In this document: one piece after another, positions 1 to 7,929 of the stretch
How positions within the stretch are numbered: the first letter of the stretch is position 1
Layout: the number at the start of each line of letters is the position of its first letter
From: an uncultured Lachnospiraceae bacterium
GTDB taxonomy: Bacteria > Bacillota > Clostridia > Lachnospirales > Lachnospiraceae
Length of the DNA: 64,000 bases
Reading direction: 5' to 3'
NCBI GenBank assembly: GCA_910579465.1
Contig: CAJTUB010000008.1
Coordinates: forward strand, 1 to 64,000
The notes under the pieces: generated by a model
Told to the model about the DNA's origin: nothing
Databases searched by the model: none
The model's input: the letters and a program-made list of their open reading frames with translations, nothing else
Translations under genes and position numbers: made by a program

Positions 1-240
1 CACGCACTTAGGGAGATTTCTTGTCAGTTCGTAATTATCCCTCGCTGTGATTGTTCCATGATTGTCGGTCTGCCTTACCTCAACTTCACACTGGCTTTTC
101 TGCTCCAACACAAGCCACTGGTATTTATCGTTTTCTTTCGTAAATACAGTCTGATGCGCATTGGAGTGTGTCTTGCTACGGATATATTTGTCGGCGGTAC
201 TGTAATAGTCCAAAATCTGTTGTTCCTGCTTTTTATTCAT
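1..240 (-). CDS. Hypothetical protein, N-terminal part only
   Basis: The reverse strand reads from ATG at 240 down to the window edge without a stop, giving the first 80 residues. A good ribosome site (AGGAGGG) lies about 8 bases upstream. The N-terminus begins MNKKQEQQILDYY and is rich in Lys, Gln, Asn and Thr, with no signal peptide and no membrane segment. I do not recognise the family. The gene is transcribed away from the rest of the window and its 3' end is outside it. Short polar proteins of this kind are common in plasmid- or element-derived cargo, but nothing here proves that. Confidence 0.6.
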   Translation of the reverse strand, partial: MNKKQEQQILDYYSTADKYIRSKTHSNAHQTVFTKENDKYQWLVLEQKSQCEVEVRQTDNHGTITARDNYELTRNLPKCV

Positions 241-740
241 GGTCTTTGCCCTCCTGTGATATGAATTGATTGATATGATTGATTAGTTTCGGTGCTTATA
301 TATGATTTTTTCTCGTTACTTGTTGGGAGTTTGGATTGTGGAATATCATTGTTGGGTATCTCTCCGCTTGTGGGAATAGGAGTTCATTTCATACGGTAAT
401 TACCACATGAAAAAAGACTATAACTGTTACTGTCATAGCCTTTTAAGGATTGAGGAAGTCCCTTTTTTATTTGTATTTGTTTGTCGCCCCTCTGCACTAT
501 CCAACATCTCTGGGGTGGACAAGCGAAAGAGAAGCTAAGTCATGCCCCGTGACTTTTGCTGCGGGGTATGTGACTTTACCACAAATTCTGGAGCATGAAA
601 AGAAGAATAGGATTGGCAACGGATTGAAAGTGAAGTATAATAGTTACAATCCGGAATGCAGTCAGGTATGTAGGACAGGCGGTGGCTGAAGGATGCGGAT
701 TATTGTGATGGAATATTTAGAAACGTTGGGGGGCGATGCA
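241..740. other. Gene-poor intergenic region
   Basis: About 500 bases separate the reverse-strand gene from the first forward gene. The stretch is AT-rich near 260-300, with repeated TTGAT units. It has an imperfect hairpin around 539-574 whose arms share GTCA and CCCCG, and a good forward promoter at 613-641. An open frame at 450-689 has no ribosome site, no recognisable product and is interrupted by the promoter, so I do not call it. Confidence 0.5.
613..641 (+). promoter_or_regulatory. Sigma-A promoter for the 741 gene
   Basis: TTGGCA at 613-618, a 17-base spacer, then TATAAT at 636-641. Transcription would start near 648, roughly 95 bases before the chosen ATG at 741. Confidence 0.55.
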
Positions 741-1808
741 ATGAAGGACATGCAGAGGATGATTTCGTTCCTGTTGGAAAATGCGAATCCGTCGATTATT
801 TGCCGTGTAAAAAAGGAAATCCTGCATGAAATCAGCAGGGAAGAGGAGGATAGGCTGCAGGAGCTGATTTTATCGGAAAAAATTATCCGGTCGATTATTG
901 CATGTCAAAAGGAAAACGGCTGGTTAGGAAACGGGTATCACGGTTCCAATAAAAATGCCGGACGCTATGAAAATCAGGAGACAGGCATAAAATATCTTGC
1001 CGAAAAGGGAGTGCGGAAGGAAACAGACGTGTTAAAGAGAGCCATGCTTGCGTTCAAAGAGCTTCCGTTTACCGACCCGTGCTACCGGAATGCAGGGGAG
1101 CCCGGGGACGAGTTTAAGTACGCGGCAAACGGAAGTAATCTTTTCCGCTGTGCCTGTATTGCCCGTGCAGGCTTTGAAGATTTTATCGATATTGCCCCGC
1201 AGATTCAGTTATCGCTGGATTCCTTCCGGCGGGTATTGGAGGTGGATTCCATTTTGGACGTATCGCGTCCTCTTGGAAAGAGCGGGATACGGGTATTCCA
1301 TGAGTATGAAAAATGGCCCTGCCGGTATCATTTGGATATTTTAGCGCATACTGCCGCATGGAGAACAGAGGATGCCAGCCGCATGCTGGCAGATTCTGTT
1401 GAAACGCTGATGCGCAGGGACCGGCCGGAGCTTGTAGGGCTGACCGCGTCTACCTGGGCAGGGCATGTGCTTGCAACAACAGGAGGCTTTCCTTCGCAGG
1501 GGCTTACATTTGTCTATGAGACAGACGGGGTGCCGGAGTATCATATGGAATACCTGATATGGCTTGCAAGATGCGGCGTCATTTGTTACAGTCCGAAGCT
1601 TTGGGAAATCGTAGAGAGCATTAAGGCAGCGGTCAATGCGGACGGGGTTTGTGAGATTTCAGTGGACGGGACGTTCCGGAACTGGGGGCCGTACGGCGGT
1701 TTACAGCTGGAAACGGACTGGAAGTCGGCAAGGAGAAGGAACTGTGATATTACCTTCCGCGCATTGCAGCTTATTTATTATGCGGAAACAGAGGAAACAG
1801 GCAGGTAA
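741..1808 (+). CDS. Putative alpha/alpha-toroid (prenyltransferase/squalene-cyclase-like) protein
   Basis: A 355-residue soluble protein without signal peptide or membrane segment. It contains QKENGWLGNGYHGSN near residue 58, a G-W-G-N/H-G pattern like the repeat of the terpene cyclase/prenyltransferase alpha-alpha barrel. A run of helical stretches follows, then Trp/Tyr-rich segments near the C-terminus. That is the basis for a fold-level guess only; the substrate is unknown. Possible starts are 693, 708 and 741. I chose 741 because it has a G-rich site (GGGGGGCG) at suitable spacing and the helical domain starts there. It lies alone behind the 613 promoter, in an accessory-looking region. 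Confidence 0.55.
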   Translation: MKDMQRMISFLLENANPSIICRVKKEILHEISREEEDRLQELILSEKIIRSIIACQKENGWLGNGYHGSNKNAGRYENQETGIKYLAEKGVRKETDVLKRAMLAFKELPFTDPCYRNAGEPGDEFKYAANGSNLFRCACIARAGFEDFIDIAPQIQLSLDSFRRVLEVDSILDVSRPLGKSGIRVFHEYEKWPCRYHLDILAHTAAWRTEDASRMLADSVETLMRRDRPELVGLTASTWAGHVLATTGGFPSQGLTFVYETDGVPEYHMEYLIWLARCGVICYSPKLWEIVESIKAAVNADGVCEISVDGTFRNWGPYGGLQLETDWKSARRRNCDITFRALQLIYYAETEETGR

Positions 1809-1867
1809 TTCCCGTTCTGTCTGGCAGCGTGAGGATACGGAAAGGCAGAAGTTTTAAGGAGAAAGCG

Positions 1868-2335
1868 ATGCTTCGTAAGCAAAAAGAAACAATTTTAGCA
1901 GTATTAAAATCGAACAAAGCGGACAAAAACTATGAAAGGACATACTGGTTTTCCTATCAGGATTTCCTGGACCCGGAAGATAGTTTCACATCCTTTTCCT
2001 ATGAAGAGCTGGACGGAAAGCAAGGGTATATTGCCTTAATCGGGAATCTGCTGAACGCAGATGCAAATGCAAAAGTTTTTGTGGAGGTATATGGATTCGA
2101 GGAAGTGAATAGCGAGTCGTTTATCTATGCGGATACTTTGATTATTTTTAGTAAGTTATCACTTTCTGAGGTAAAACAAATCTTTCAGGAACCGAAGGAT
2201 ATATTTCCGGACGATATCGGGGAAGTTACTGATTTAGCAGAGCAGAGTTTCATTATCGGCAGCAATGGCGAATTAGTTCCGGCAGCCAATCTTTTCAGCG
2301 ACGAGGCTTCTGTCTATTATTGCTGGTGGGATTAA
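1868..2335 (+). CDS. Hypothetical protein, 155 aa
   Basis: The start ATG at 1868 follows TAAGGAG at good spacing, which rules out the longer frame from 1829. The protein begins MLRKQKETILAVLKSNKADKN, is acidic, and has alternating hydrophobic beta-like stretches such as KVFVEVYGFEEV and TLIIFSKLSL. It ends with an aromatic cluster, YYCWWD. There is no signal peptide or metal motif. Size and composition fit the many small immunity-like or SMI1-like cytosolic proteins of Firmicutes, but I cannot assign a family. It follows the 741 gene by about 60 bases and may share its transcript. Confidence 0.6.
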   Translation: MLRKQKETILAVLKSNKADKNYERTYWFSYQDFLDPEDSFTSFSYEELDGKQGYIALIGNLLNADANAKVFVEVYGFEEVNSESFIYADTLIIFSKLSLSEVKQIFQEPKDIFPDDIGEVTDLAEQSFIIGSNGELVPAANLFSDEASVYYCWWD

Positions 2336-2488
2336 AGCCAGACGATGCGTTTGCCGTGTGCGTTATCCGTATATAAAGAAGGACGGACAATTAAATTGAT
2401 TGATTTGCTGCCCGAATATCCACGACATAAATAAACTTCGTTTTGTCGACCAGTAAAATTAAATTTATGGAAGTTTAAGGAGTTGTCT
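2336..2488 (+). other. Intergenic spacer with a possible gene remnant
   Basis: A 29-codon frame from ATG 2345 to TAA near 2434 reads MRLPCALSVYKEG and ends LLPEYPRHK. It looks like a protein C-terminus but has no ribosome site, so it may be the tail of a lost gene. A small inverted pair (CGACA/TGTCG) brackets 2420-2450. Both observations are weak. Confidence 0.25.
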
Positions 2489-3025
2489 ATGACGATTGAT
2501 GATTTATATATTGTTAATTACTGTCACCCTAGTTGCACGCCTTTGCTGAACATCATGCGCTTGCCAAAAGACGAGGCGTTTGCGCTGGCATATAAAATGG
2601 CTGGACAGAACAAGGATACTACTGCGTTCTACAGATTTGCAGATTTTGAGAATTATTATCCAAGGCGCTTGCAAATGGACAAGCTATTATACGCACGATT
2701 TGTAGAACTCGGCGGTAAACCTTTGCAGGAACACCCTCTTTCGTTTGTTCTACAAGGAAGTGCTTATCTGAACGATTGGTTTGATAATGGAATTGTTACA
2801 AAGATACCGCTAAATAGTATTTCTTCTAACCATATTAGTTTTACATATGGTGATAGTATGGCTTCCCTTAAAAAGCATAGTGGGTTTACTATGCTTACAA
2901 AGGATATGCTTTTAAAGGTGATGTATGATTATAATGGTACTACAGAGGAATTTATGACCAATATTCAAAAACAATATCATTATATAGAAGTGCAGGTTTG
3001 GGATGACGAATGCGTAAGAACATGA
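2489..3025 (+). CDS. Hypothetical protein, 178 aa
   Basis: The start ATG at 2489 is set by AAGGAG at 2477-2482. The product is a soluble alpha/beta-looking protein beginning MTIDDLYIVNYCHPSCTPLL, with no signal peptide, transmembrane segment or cofactor motif. Base composition is visibly more AT-rich than in the 4-22 kb block, which suggests separate acquisition. Its stop overlaps the next start as ATGA at 3022-3025, so the two are translationally coupled. Pairing with an acetyltransferase hints at a modifying or resistance cassette, but the function is unknown. Confidence 0.6.
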   Translation: MTIDDLYIVNYCHPSCTPLLNIMRLPKDEAFALAYKMAGQNKDTTAFYRFADFENYYPRRLQMDKLLYARFVELGGKPLQEHPLSFVLQGSAYLNDWFDNGIVTKIPLNSISSNHISFTYGDSMASLKKHSGFTMLTKDMLLKVMYDYNGTTEEFMTNIQKQYHYIEVQVWDDECVRT

Positions 3026-3525
3026 ATAATTTGATATTAATAACTCCAACAAAAGAGCATGAATCGCAAGTAATGGAATTCCGTGAAGAAATGCTGAAAA
3101 ACGGCGAGGGTTTTTATGGGTGTTCTGGTTTAAATAGTGTGTCTAGCTATGATGATTGGCTAGACTTTGAGGGGAGATTTAAATGTCTTGGTTGGATTCC
3201 GTCTGCTACATATCTTGGTATTCGTATTTACGATGGTAAACTTATTGGAATGATAGATTTGAGACACGAACTTTCTGGCTTTTTGCTGAAATATAACGGT
3301 CAAATTGGCTACAGTGTCCGACCATCAGAGCGCAAAAAAGGTTATGCCTGTCAGATGTTGTTTCTTGTACTAAAAAAGGCTGAAAATTTTGGTTATAAAA
3401 AAGTTCTTGTGTGTTGCAACAAAGCAAATGCTCAATCCGCCAGCTTCTCGATTTTGTCTGCGATCATTTCGGGCACAGCGGTTTTGGTGGCGCAGGCTCT
3501 GGAAGAAAGATTACAGATCTCATAG
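3022..3525 (+). pseudogene. GNAT N-acetyltransferase, 3' end replaced (chimera)
   Basis: Residues 1 to about 138 read as a complete GNAT core: N-terminal strand LILITPTKEHE, central GKLIGMIDLRH, the acetyl-CoA loop IGYSVRPSERKKGYA, and KVLVCCNKAN before the last strand. Family members normally continue with a segment about an asparagine- or glycine-rich turn and a last strand. Here the frame instead runs into 30 unrelated residues and stops at 3525. From about 3437 the DNA matches a transglutaminase-like gene in the next frame. A deletion therefore fused the two genes, and the enzyme has lost its C-terminal beta strands. It is probably inactive. Start ATG 3022 overlaps the upstream stop. Confidence 0.65.
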
Positions 3526-3870
3526 AGTTCTGTGAAAAAAACGATTACAAATCTAATTGCCGGGGGCTTTCGATTCTTCTGGCTTCCCTTTTGCGTCTGA
3601 ACGGAATAAAAGCGCAGCATATCACCTGCCTTCCATATGAAGCCCCGTTTGACGACTGCCATATGGTTGTGGATTGTCTTTTGTCATCCGGAAAACGTAT
3701 GATGTTTGACCCTACATGGCGACTGTACTTTAAGCAAGGAGGGCGTTGACGGACGGACAGAGACTTCAAGGTATATAGAATTGATTCCGAGAGACTATCC
3801 GACAGAAAAGTTTTCTGAAAATAGGAAAGCAGACTTCGTTTATAACGATATTGAGTTTTGGCAAATGTAG
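3437..3870 (+). pseudogene. Transglutaminase-like protein remnant
   Basis: From about 3437 to 3749 the frame encodes a transglutaminase-like core: the nucleophile context NCRGLSILLASLL, then ITCLPYEAPFDDCHMVVD with the His, then MMFDPTWRLYF with the Asp. The frame then stops. A different frame picks up the family's C-terminus, EGVDGRTETSRYIELIPRDY, ending FVYNDIEFWQM and TAG at 3868-3870. The piece expected between these parts is missing, so there is an internal deletion with frameshift. The N-terminal half is also gone, replaced by the GNAT gene. This gene is doubly broken. Confidence 0.65.
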
Positions 3871-3934
3871 AAGGTACAGCAGAGTAACATATCCTATGGT
3901 CTTGCGGGAATATTCCTGCTCTCATATTGTCTTA

Positions 3935-3991
3935 AGGGGGCTGTTACAAAATAGAAACGAAGCGGCTCCCTTTTTCTGTTTTGTGAAAGCC
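3935..3991. terminator. Palindromic terminator or miniature repeat
   Basis: AGGGGGCTG at 3935-3943 pairs with CGGCTCCCT at 3963-3971 (two wobble pairs) and is followed by TTTTT. A larger pairing also exists: GGCTGTTACAAAATAGA at 3939-3955 against the complement of 3975-3991, 14 of 17 positions. Related GGCTGTTACAAAAT-like motifs recur near 43315 and 60100. Confidence 0.5.
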
Positions 3992-4037
3992 AAAGAACCT
4001 GTCGAAATCCAGTGTGGAAACTCAAGCGCACGGGTTC

Positions 4038-4066
4038 TTGCTTTTTGGAGGAAAAAATGGTATACT
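4038..4066 (+). promoter_or_regulatory. Promoter for the polA operon
   Basis: TTGCTT at 4038-4043, 17 bases, TATACT at 4061-4066 preceded by TGG (extended -10). It is the only good candidate before a run of closely spaced genes starting at 4137. Confidence 0.45.
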
Positions 4067-4136
4067 AAATTGATATCGTGTCGGCGGTGGTGAGGGAATG
4101 CAGATGACACTCTGAGCGGCAGGGGGAAGAAACGGT

Positions 4137-4538
4137 ATGGATTGTAAAAGAGCACAGGAGCTGATTACGCCGTTTATTAACGGGCAGCTGGATACGGAAG
4201 AAGCGGATGCCTTTTTAGAGCATATGGAGAACTGTAAGGAATGCCGGGAAGAGATGGAGGTATTTTACTCTCTGGTGACGGCAATGAAGCAGTTAGACGA
4301 CGGGACGGATTTGTCGGATAACTATACCGCGGAATTAAATCATAAAATGGAGGAATGCTATCTGGAAGGGCTACGAAAGAAGCGTTCCTGTGCGCGCAGA
4401 CGGATGCTTTTAGTGTCGTTGATTTTCCTGCTGCTGTTTATGAACGGCGCTACGGCGGTAGAAAAACGGGACGAGGCGGACGAACGCTTTTTACGGAGTA
4501 TAGAGCGGACGGAAATAACCGGAAAGGAGTCGCCGTAA
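4137..4538 (+). CDS. Anti-sigma-factor-like zinc-finger membrane protein
   Basis: A 133-residue protein. The N-terminal half carries the zf-HC2/ZAS signature: Cys3 in MDCKRAQELI, then HMENCKECREE (H-x3-C-x2-C). A single membrane segment follows around residues 82-102 (RRMLLVSLIFLLLF), then a short charged tail that would be extracytoplasmic. ZAS proteins hold ECF sigma factors at the membrane, but no sigma factor gene is adjacent; the next gene is polA, whose ATG overlaps this stop by one base (TAATG). The partner is unknown and the gene may have been captured into the polA operon. The tail is too short for an extracytoplasmic sensor domain. Confidence 0.7.
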   Translation: MDCKRAQELITPFINGQLDTEEADAFLEHMENCKECREEMEVFYSLVTAMKQLDDGTDLSDNYTAELNHKMEECYLEGLRKKRSCARRRMLLVSLIFLLLFMNGATAVEKRDEADERFLRSIERTEITGKESP

Positions 4539-7267
4539 TGAAAGAAAAGCTGGTGCTGATTGACGGAAACAGCATTGTCAACCGGGCGTTTTACGGTCTT
4601 CCCGACCTGACGACGACAGACGGGAGACATACGAACGGGGTGCTCGGATTTTTAAATATTCTGATTAAAATAGCAGATGAGGAAAAGCCGGACTATCTTG
4701 CAGTGGCGTTTGATGTAAAGCATCCGACGTTCCGGCATGAGATGTATCCGGAATATAAAGGAACGCGGAAGGGGATGCCGGAGGAGCTGCGGGAGCAGGT
4801 GCCTCTGCTAAAGGAGATGCTTTCTGCCATGGGCGTTCTGACGGTTTCGTGTCCGGGGTTTGAGGCGGATGATATTCTGGGAGCCTTAGCAGTACGCGGA
4901 AAAGAAGACGGGAAGACGGTTTCCCTTGTGTCGGGGGACAGGGATTTGCTGCAGCTTGCGGCAGAGGATATTCTTGTGCGCATCCCGAAGACGAAGCGTA
5001 CCGGTACGGAAATCGAGGACTATACGCCGGAGCAGGTCGTAGAGAAGTACGGGGTGACGCCGGCGCAGATTATTGACTTGAAAGGACTGATGGGAGACGC
5101 CTCCGATAATATCCCGGGCGTTCCGGGCATCGGGGAAAAGACCGCGGCAAAGATTTTAAGCAGCTTCCCGAGTGTGGAGGAAGCGATTGCCCATGTCGAC
5201 GAGGTGGAACCGAAGAAGGCAAGGGAGTCCCTGCGGGAGCATGCGGAGCTTGCGCGGCTCAGTAAGACGTTAGCGACGATAAAGACCGACTGGGAGCCGG
5301 AGTTTTCCTACGAGGCAGCGCGCTTCGGGAATATTTTTACGGACGAGGCGTACCGGCTGTGCAAGGAGCTGGAGTTCAAGTCGCTGCTGTCCAGACATTT
5401 TTCTCCGGAGCAGGGGCGGAAAAACGAGGATGTACTGTTTGAGAAAGAACCGCAGGTGCTTTCCCTTCTTCCGGAGGCAGAGCAGATGCTTGCCGGGATT
5501 TTGCCGGGAGAGCCGGTCGGCTTTGCCCCTTGCGGCGCAGAGCTGCTGCTTTCGGTAAAGGGGATATGCTGCTGTCTGACGGAGAGCGTGTTTGCATGCT
5601 TTGAGGATAAATACGGGGAGGAGCCGTTAAAAGAGCCGGAGGATGCGTCGGAGAGCGCCACAAAGGCGGGCCGGGGCAGGGTAAGGCTTCTGCATGAAGT
5701 CTGCAGGAGGGCGGCGGTGCCTGTTACGGTAGGATTAAAGGAGCGGTGCGGCATGCTGCTTTCGGAGGACGCCGCCTGTTACGGGGATGCAGCGCTTTGT
5801 GCGTATCTGCTGAACCCCCTCAAAAACAGCTATACCTATGATGATATTGCAAGAGATTATTTAAAGGCGGTACTGCCTTCGGCGGAGACGCTTGCCGCGC
5901 CAAAGGAGCCGGAGCAGCTCAGCCTTTTCGGGGAGCCCGGAGCGGATGAGGCGGCTTCTTGTCAGGCGCAAAGGCAGAAGGCAGCCTATGAAGCCCTCTG
6001 CGCGCAGCTGGCATATCCGGTGCTTATGGCGGAACTAAAGGAGACGGGCATGGAAGAGCTTTACCGCACGGTGGAGCTTCCGCTGGTGCCGGTGCTGTAC
6101 CGGATGGAGCAGGACGGTATGGCGGTAAATCCTTCGTTTCTTGTGGAGTATTCCGGACTGTTAAGCGAGGGAATCAGTCGTCTGGAGCAGGAAATTTATG
6201 AGCTGGCGGGCGAGTCGTTCAATATCAATTCGCCAAAGCAGCTCGGCGTGATTTTATTTGAAAAGCTGAAGCTGCCGTTCGGAAAGAAAACAAAAACGGG
6301 GTATTCCACCTCGGCAGATATTTTGGAAAAGCTGCGGAGCGAGGATCCGATTGTAGAAAAGATTCTGGAGTACCGCCAGCTTGCAAAGCTGAAGTCCACC
6401 TATGCAGACGGTCTCGGGGCGTTTATTGCGGAGGACGGCAGGATTCATTCGAAGTTTAACCAGATGATTACGGCGACGGGGCGTTTAAGCAGTGCAGAGC
6501 CGAATTTGCAGAATATTCCGGTGCGTATGGAGCTCGGCCGGAAAATCCGTAAGGCTTTTGTGCCGTCTGCGGGCTGTGTTTTTGTGGATGCGGATTATTC
6601 CCAGATTGAGCTGCGGATTTTAGCGCATCTGTCCGGCGATTTGCAGTTAATCCGTGCTTATAATGAGGCGGAGGACATACACCGGCTTACGGCGTCCCAG
6701 GTGTTCCATACGCCGTATGAGGAAGTAACCGCCGCGCAGCGGAGCAATGCCAAGGCGGTAAACTTCGGTATTGTATACGGGATCAGCTCCTTTGGTCTGG
6801 GACAGGATTTGAACATTTCGAGGAAGGAAGCAGAAGAATATATTGCCCGTTACTTTGAAACCTACCCGGATATTAAGCATTATCTGGATTCGTTAGTGGA
6901 GGAGGCAAAAACCAAAGGGTATGTTGCAACCTTCTTTGGCAGAAGGCGTCCCGTACCGGAAATTGCTTCATCCAATTTCATGCAGCGTTCCTTCGGGGAG
7001 CGGATTGCGATGAATTCCCCGGTGCAGGGGACGGCGGCGGATATTATGAAAATTGCGATGATTCGTGTAGCCGGACGGCTGAAGCAGGATAACAGTAAGG
7101 CAAAACTTGTACTGCAGGTACACGATGAGCTGCTGGTAGAGACGCCGCAGAAGGAAACGGAGTATGTAATGCGCATGCTGCGGGAGGAAATGATGGCGGC
7201 AGCAGAGCTTTCCGTGCCTTTGGAGGTAAGTGTCAGCGTCGGAAGTGACTGGTATGAAACTAAGTAG
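4538..7267 (+). CDS. polA: DNA polymerase I
   Basis: A 909-residue family A polymerase for Okazaki-fragment processing and repair. Residues 1-290 are the 5' nuclease, with FDVKHPTFRHEMYPEYKGTR, the acidic FEADDILGAL, SGDRDLLQL and the helix-hairpin-helix PGVPGIGEKTAAKIL. Residues 310-560 correspond to the 3'-5' exonuclease domain, but I see none of its DEDD acidic motifs, so proofreading is probably absent, as in Bacillus and Thermus enzymes. The polymerase motifs are intact: A DADYSQIELR near 684, B RSNAKAVNFGIVYG near 735, and C QVHDELLVE near 860. Start ATG 4538 is preceded by GGAAAGGAG and overlaps the upstream stop. A longer frame reaches back to 4355 but has no ribosome site there. Confidence 0.96.
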   Translation: MKEKLVLIDGNSIVNRAFYGLPDLTTTDGRHTNGVLGFLNILIKIADEEKPDYLAVAFDVKHPTFRHEMYPEYKGTRKGMPEELREQVPLLKEMLSAMGVLTVSCPGFEADDILGALAVRGKEDGKTVSLVSGDRDLLQLAAEDILVRIPKTKRTGTEIEDYTPEQVVEKYGVTPAQIIDLKGLMGDASDNIPGVPGIGEKTAAKILSSFPSVEEAIAHVDEVEPKKARESLREHAELARLSKTLATIKTDWEPEFSYEAARFGNIFTDEAYRLCKELEFKSLLSRHFSPEQGRKNEDVLFEKEPQVLSLLPEAEQMLAGILPGEPVGFAPCGAELLLSVKGICCCLTESVFACFEDKYGEEPLKEPEDASESATKAGRGRVRLLHEVCRRAAVPVTVGLKERCGMLLSEDAACYGDAALCAYLLNPLKNSYTYDDIARDYLKAVLPSAETLAAPKEPEQLSLFGEPGADEAASCQAQRQKAAYEALCAQLAYPVLMAELKETGMEELYRTVELPLVPVLYRMEQDGMAVNPSFLVEYSGLLSEGISRLEQEIYELAGESFNINSPKQLGVILFEKLKLPFGKKTKTGYSTSADILEKLRSEDPIVEKILEYRQLAKLKSTYADGLGAFIAEDGRIHSKFNQMITATGRLSSAEPNLQNIPVRMELGRKIRKAFVPSAGCVFVDADYSQIELRILAHLSGDLQLIRAYNEAEDIHRLTASQVFHTPYEEVTAAQRSNAKAVNFGIVYGISSFGLGQDLNISRKEAEEYIARYFETYPDIKHYLDSLVEEAKTKGYVATFFGRRRPVPEIASSNFMQRSFGERIAMNSPVQGTAADIMKIAMIRVAGRLKQDNSKAKLVLQVHDELLVETPQKETEYVMRMLREEMMAAAELSVPLEVSVSVGSDWYETK

Positions 7268-7317
7268 CAGAATGGCCGGATACAGGAAGACAGGGCACGC
7301 AGAATCGAGGGAGAACG

Positions 7318-7929
7318 ATGAAGGTAATCGGAATCACAGGCGGCGTGGGAGCCGGAAAATCAACGGTAGTCAGCATAATTGAAAAAAACATCCGGATGGA
7401 GTATCTTCATTGTGATGTGATTGCACATGAGCTGATGGAGCCGGGGGGAAGTGCCTACCAGGAGCTTCTGGAGCTGTTTGGCGAAGAAATCCGGGATGCG
7501 GACGGTACGATTCACCGCGGACGCTTGTACGAAGCGGCGTTTGGAGCCGGACGGGTCGAAGAGCTGAATGCCTGTGTGCATCCGAAGGTGCGGGAGGCGG
7601 TGGAGGAGCGCCTCGCGGCGCTCCGGACAGCCGGGTTTGACGGCTATGTTTTGATTGAGGCAGCACTTTTACTGGAGGCAGGTTATCAGGAAATCTGTGA
7701 CGAGCTCTGGTATGTGTATGCACCGGAGAAGGTCAGACGGGAACGCCTGAAAAGAAACAGGGGCTATACCGACGAAAAGATAGATTCCATTATGGGACAG
7801 CAGGCATCTGAGGCGTTGTTTTTTAAGCAGTGCGACTTTGTACTGTATAACGATTCGGCGCCGGAGGATTGTGAACGGCATATTATGGAGCAGATCAGGA
7901 AGCATCAGAGAGAGGAGGTGGCACAGTGA
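7318..7929 (+). CDS. coaE: Dephospho-CoA kinase
   Basis: This enzyme phosphorylates dephospho-CoA in the last step of CoA synthesis in the cytosol. The 203-residue protein opens with the P-loop GITGGVGAGKST. It has the CoaE substrate region HCDVIAHELMEPGG, the helix ELNACVHPKVRE, VLIEAALLLEAGYQ, and the lid RLKRNRGYTDEKID. Length matches the family (about 200). It lies 50 bases after polA, a common pairing in Firmicutes, and its stop overlaps the GTG start of the next gene (GTGA). Confidence 0.95.
   Translation: MKVIGITGGVGAGKSTVVSIIEKNIRMEYLHCDVIAHELMEPGGSAYQELLELFGEEIRDADGTIHRGRLYEAAFGAGRVEELNACVHPKVREAVEERLAALRTAGFDGYVLIEAALLLEAGYQEICDELWYVYAPEKVRRERLKRNRGYTDEKIDSIMGQQASEALFFKQCDFVLYNDSAPEDCERHIMEQIRKHQREEVAQ

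Noticed and set aside
450..689. 79-residue forward open frame
   Set aside because: No ribosome site, no recognisable sequence, and a good promoter lies inside it.
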